Source: Pararhizobium mangrovi (lineage in GTDB: Bacteria > Pseudomonadota > Alphaproteobacteria > Rhizobiales > Rhizobiaceae). Taken from it: a DNA stretch of 64,000 bases. The DNA lies in NCBI RefSeq assembly GCF_006516965.1, contig NZ_VHLH01000016.1, forward strand, positions 1-64,000. The letters are read 5' to 3'. Positions 61,033 to 64,000 of this stretch are shown here, one piece after another; position 1 is the stretch's first letter; each line of letters starts with the position of its first letter. The notes below the pieces were generated by a model. That model saw nothing but the letters and a program-made list of their open reading frames with translations, made no database searches and was not told the DNA's origin. Both the position numbers and the translations under genes were made by a program.

Positions 61033-61536
61033 ATGCGCACGGTCCGGACTGAACGGCTTTCCACGCCCGCCCGGGCGACGCCCGGGGCAGCAGGGCCGCC
61101 GAACGCAAAGGGCGAGCCGAAAGGACGCGTGCTCATCGCCATGGACCGGCGCCTCATCCGCGAGGCGCTGGCATACGAGTTGCGCAAACGCTTCGGCGAA
61201 AGCTGCGTTCTCGCCGTGCAGGACGATCAGGCGCGCGAGCCGACCGGAGGCGACGAGCCCTCCGTCATCATTCTCGACTGCTGCGACGGCGATGGCGATG
61301 CCGATGCACAGGCCACCATCCAGCGCACCGCCCACGACTTTCCGACGGCTCGCATCCTCGTCCTGTGCGAACCCGAAACCCTGGCCTCCCTTCCCGTCTG
61401 GTTGAGCGGAGAGATCGGCGGCTGCTTCACGAGCAACGATCCGCTCGAACTGCTGATGGCCGCCGTCGGCGTGCTGATGGCCGGCGGCGTCTTCTTCCCG
61501 GCCCCGCTCGTGCGGCGTCTGCTCACGCCGCGTTGA
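61033..61536 (+). CDS. Receiver-like protein without output domain
   Basis: A 167-residue protein with a ~30-residue basic N-terminus and a receiver-like fold: RVLIAMDRRLIREALAYEL, VIILDCCDGDGDA (Asp acceptor region) and ARILVLCEPETLASLPVWLS. It ends soon after GGVFFPAPLVRRLLTPR, where the paralogue at 56272 continues into its LuxR HTH. The shared pattern G-C/G-hydrophobic, then EL/EA-AAV, then FFP/YYP suggests both come from one ancestor. It may act as a phosphate sink, a dimer partner or an inhibitor of the full regulator. Confidence 0.75.
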   Translation: MRTVRTERLSTPARATPGAAGPPNAKGEPKGRVLIAMDRRLIREALAYELRKRFGESCVLAVQDDQAREPTGGDEPSVIILDCCDGDGDADAQATIQRTAHDFPTARILVLCEPETLASLPVWLSGEIGGCFTSNDPLELLMAAVGVLMAGGVFFPAPLVRRLLTPR

Positions 61537-61587
61537 ACCGGCGCGCTGGTTCGAGACGGCAAAAGCGACGCGGATTGCGCCCGTCTT

Positions 61588-61641
61588 CGGCCTATGGGGC
61601 TCGATCCGGTACCGCGGCCTATGGGGCTTGATCCGGTACCG
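61588..61641 (+). repeat. 27-bp tandem duplication
   Basis: Two adjacent units beginning CGGCCTATGGGGCT and ending GATCCGGTACCG are identical but for one base. They lie between the receiver gene and the DMT transporter. Could be a recent slippage product or paired protein sites. Confidence 0.8.
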
Positions 61642-61668
61642 CCATCTCGTGATCTCGAAACCGCGACG

Positions 61669-62577
61669 TCAGCCGCGCTCGCGCTTCGATGGCCAGACCT
61701 CCAGCACACCGGCGAGGAGGACCAGCGCGCCGCCCGCGAGTTCCAGCGGCGAGAGCAGCTCGCCGGCGAGGAGAGCCGCGGAAAGCGCGCCGACGATCAC
61801 TTCCGTCATCAGGAGAATGCCGACGCGCACCGGTTCCAGTCGCACGGTCGCCCACATCAGGCTGGCAATCGACAGGCCCCACCATACCCCGCCGGCGACG
61901 AAGGCGAGCCCGACGGGTTCGATCAGGCGGCTCGAACCGAGTCCGACCGGCAGCGGTTCGAAGAACGGCGCCAGCACCAGCGACGTGATCGCCGCCCCCA
62001 TGGAGAAGACGAAGGTGGCCGGAGCGGGCGCAAGCGGCGAACGGCTCCGCATTCCCGTCGTGGCGACGGACCAGCACAGGCCCGCGGCGAGCGCCATCCA
62101 TTCGCCCGCGCCGCGCGGCAGAGGCATTTCACCGCCGGCGCCGAGCATAACGACGAGGCCGGCAAGGCCGACGAGGATCGCGAGCAATCGAAGGCGCCGC
62201 ACCGGCCAGCCCATGACGAAGCGCCCGATCAACGTGCTCCAGACGGGCGTCAGGAAATAAAGCAGGATGACGATCGCTACCCGCCCGTAGACGAAGCCGA
62301 CGGAGTAAAGCGCGAAGGCCGCGCCGCCGACGGCGATCGACACGAGGGCAAGACGATCGGCCCGGACGAGCCGATCGCGTTGGCCGATTGCCACCGGAAG
62401 GACGAGCAGCGAAGCGGCAAGCGTGATCGCGACCGTTCCCCAGGCGCCCGGCAACCCGGCATCGGCGATCGAGCGCACGGGCAGCCAGTAGAACCCCCAG
62501 AGAACGCCCGTGAAAACGACGATCGCCGTCGCCAACGACGTTGTCCCCATCGCCGGCGCGCTGCGTTCCTGCGTCAT
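61669..62577 (-). CDS. DMT-superfamily (EamA) transporter
   Basis: A 302-residue protein with ten predicted membrane spans in two EamA halves (about 12-140 and 155-295). Each half has the typical pattern of five spans; LLYFLTPVWSTLIGRFVMGW lies in the first half and LMTEVIVGALSAALLAGELL in the second. Substrate is unknown; relatives export amino acids, purines or metabolites. An in-frame ATG nine codons later (MGTTSLATAI) is an alternative start. Confidence 0.85.
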   Translation of the reverse strand: MTQERSAPAMGTTSLATAIVVFTGVLWGFYWLPVRSIADAGLPGAWGTVAITLAASLLVLPVAIGQRDRLVRADRLALVSIAVGGAAFALYSVGFVYGRVAIVILLYFLTPVWSTLIGRFVMGWPVRRLRLLAILVGLAGLVVMLGAGGEMPLPRGAGEWMALAAGLCWSVATTGMRSRSPLAPAPATFVFSMGAAITSLVLAPFFEPLPVGLGSSRLIEPVGLAFVAGGVWWGLSIASLMWATVRLEPVRVGILLMTEVIVGALSAALLAGELLSPLELAGGALVLLAGVLEVWPSKRERG

Positions 62578-62832
62578 GCATATCCTTCAAATGATCGCCG
62601 GCGGATCGGCCCGAAGCCGGCATTCGACATGTTCGATCGGCGCCGAGGACCATTTCGACGCGGGCGTCGCATATGGCGATACGCGAGCCGCACGGGATTT
62701 GCTACCGGCCGCTTTTGCGTTCTTTCAACCCCGTTCGGAAGGCTAAACGTCAATGCTCCAGAAAGATGACGCCGTTAGCGGGCCATCCATCTTCGGCAAG
62801 ACGATGGATGTCGGCGCGACCTCTCCATCCGA
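62578..62832. other. Divergent intergenic region before the M24-like gene
   Basis: The gap between the DMT gene and the next supported frames. No clear promoter hexamers were assigned and no coding frame with a ribosome site was found. Confidence 0.45.
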
Positions 62833-62973
62833 ATGGCAACCCGCCTTTCGCAGCTTGACGCCGAGCACCGGCACGACGAAAAGCTCGCCATGCCGTCCTA
62901 CCCCAACGACCCTGAAGCGACGTGGGACGCGTCCGAACGGTTTCTCGCAACCTCGCAAAGGAGCGCCCGCTGA
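62833..62973 (+). CDS. Possible small upstream ORF coupled to the M24-like gene
   Basis: A 46-residue frame: MATRLSQLDAEHRHDEKLAM followed by PSYPNDPEATWDASERFLAT. Codon use is GC-biased at the third position and its TGA stop overlaps the next ATG by one base (TGATG), which suggests coupling. A ribosome site is not clear and no family is recognised. It could be a small protein or the 3' remnant of a longer one. Confidence 0.35.
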   Translation: MATRLSQLDAEHRHDEKLAMPSYPNDPEATWDASERFLATSQRSAR

Positions 62974-64000
62974 TGGCCATCGTTCTCAAACCCGTCGCCC
63001 TGCCCCATTTCGGTGTGCCGATCCGGGCGCCCGAAATCCCGCAGGAAATCTACGCCGAGCGTTGCGACACGCTCTATGCGCGGTCCGGTGCGGACTGGGT
63101 CGTTGTCTATGCCGACCGCGAGCATCTTGCGAACATCGCCTTCCTGAGCGCCTTCGAGCCGCGCTTCGAGGAGGCGCTGCTTCTTCTCGGGCCGGACGGA
63201 AGGCGCATCCTCGTATGCGGCAACGAAAGCAGCAGCTACGCGCCGCTCGCGCGTCTTCCGGAGACGGAGATCGTGCTTTGCCAGTCCCTGAGCCTGATGG
63301 GGCAGACGCGCGAGAGCGCCCCGGCGCTCGAAATCGTCCTCGAGGAGGTCGGTCTGAAGGCCGGCGATACGTTCGGCGTGGTCGGCTGGAAGTATCTCGG
63401 CCGGACGGAATGGAGTGGTGAAGCGCCGAGCTTCCAGGTTTCGGCCCATCTGATCGACGTCCTGCGCAAGATCGCCGGCAAGGACGGCTCGCTTGTCGAA
63501 GCGACGCCGATCCTCATGGATCCGGAAAAGGGCCTGCGCGCCGTCGTCGACGTCCATCAGATCGCCGCCGGCGAATGGGGAGCCGCCCGTGCGTCCGAGG
63601 CCGTCTGGCGGATCGTCACCGGCATTTCGCCCGGCGAGGACGAGTTCACTGCTGCCGCGCGCATGGGCTACGCCGGCGAGGAACTTTCGGCGCACGTCAT
63701 GTTCGCGACGGCGGCGAAGGGCGAGCCGGTCGTCGGCCTTCGCAGTCCGCGCGGACGGATCCTTTCGGAAGGCGAAGGGGTTTCGACCGCCGTCAGCTAC
63801 TGGGGCGGGCTTTCCTCGCGCGCCGGCATGATCGCGCGCGAGGACGATGATTTCGTCGAGATCGCCAAGTCCTATTTTGGGGCTTTGCTCACCTGGTACG
63901 AAACCGTCGACCTCGGCTGCGAGGGCGGCGAAGTCGATGCCGCGGTGCGCGCGAAGCTCGCCGAGGCGAAGCTGGAGCCGGCCCTCAATCCGGGCCATCT
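62973..64000 (+). CDS. M24-family (Xaa-Pro peptidase-like) protein, cut by window end
   Basis: At least 342 residues, open at the right edge. The N-terminal domain (1-160) resembles creatinase/prolidase N-domains (LYARSGADWVVVYADREHLA, LVCGNESSSYAPLARLPETE). The start of the pita-bread domain is visible near residue 200 (WRIVTGISPGEDEF). Where M24 enzymes have their first two metal-binding Asp residues, this protein reads GVSTAVSYWGGLSSRAGM with none, so it may lack the metal centre. AAGGAG stands nine bases before the ATG. The final His/Glu ligands would lie beyond the window. Confidence 0.75.
   Translation, partial: MAIVLKPVALPHFGVPIRAPEIPQEIYAERCDTLYARSGADWVVVYADREHLANIAFLSAFEPRFEEALLLLGPDGRRILVCGNESSSYAPLARLPETEIVLCQSLSLMGQTRESAPALEIVLEEVGLKAGDTFGVVGWKYLGRTEWSGEAPSFQVSAHLIDVLRKIAGKDGSLVEATPILMDPEKGLRAVVDVHQIAAGEWGAARASEAVWRIVTGISPGEDEFTAAARMGYAGEELSAHVMFATAAKGEPVVGLRSPRGRILSEGEGVSTAVSYWGGLSSRAGMIAREDDDFVEIAKSYFGALLTWYETVDLGCEGGEVDAAVRAKLAEAKLEPALNPGH

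Overview
The window reads as one contiguous stretch of a high-GC alphaproteobacterial chromosome, most likely order Hyphomicrobiales. The basis is: a complete SorC-type regulator plus smoEFGK-smoS-mtlK polyol operon of the Rhodobacter/Rhizobium kind; an ispB/TPR/ispE/moaB run; an rpmH-rnpA-yidC run without dnaA beside it; and strong GC bias at third codon positions. Asparagine/glycine-repeat secreted proteins next to LuxR-type regulators would fit an Aurantimonas/Fulvimarina-like marine genus, but that is a guess from memory. No rRNA, tRNA, CRISPR array, prophage or intact insertion sequence was seen.

Layout. 1-7.1 kb: housekeeping genes (S49 peptidase, small-domain methyltransferase, polyprenyl diphosphate synthase, TPR protein, IspE, MoaB). 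7.1-11.0 kb: small glycosyltransferase-like gene, radical SAM protein, SDR, DUF421 protein, zinc-ribbon protein. 11.2-18.8 kb: a two-gene ABC exporter with one degenerate ATP site, then a MarR-headed FUSC/DUF1656/HlyD efflux operon. 19-25.5 kb: hydrolase, creatininase-family amidase, PrpA-like phosphatase, gluconokinase, sugar dehydrogenase, OpgC-like acyltransferase, and a non-coding inverted-repeat element. 26-34.8 kb: rpsU, then the polyol uptake and oxidation operon on the minus strand. 35-39.7 kb: stand-alone RAM domain, DhaK-DhaL kinase, and a decaying locus where one flavoprotein survives between remnants of hydantoinase, SDR and DeoR genes. 39.7-52.3 kb: an eleven-gene glycoconjugate-type cluster with eight glycosyltransferase-type proteins (one a sucrose-phosphate synthase with HAD phosphatase), an acyl-CoA dehydrogenase-like protein, a deacetylase-methyltransferase fusion and a VTT membrane protein. 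52.5-55.2 kb: rpmH-rnpA-yidC. 55.3-61.5 kb: a secreted repeat-protein locus with four N/G-repeat proteins (one a trimeric-autotransporter-like fusion), an NTF2-like secreted protein and two related regulators. 61.7-64 kb: DMT transporter and an incomplete M24-like gene.

How the genes work together. The polyol operon imports sorbitol or mannitol through an ABC transporter and oxidises it to fructose; a HAD phosphatase and a SorC-type regulator complete it. The 39.7-52.3 kb cluster looks able to build a sugar chain, remove an N-acyl group, methylate, and perhaps oxidise or acylate it; the product is unknown. The 55-61.5 kb locus looks like a surface or matrix protein system under LuxR-type control. 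A short palindromic repeat whose CTAG ends supply stop codons to neighbouring genes occurs at least six times, and two inverted copies bound a 311-bp structured non-coding element at 24833-25143.
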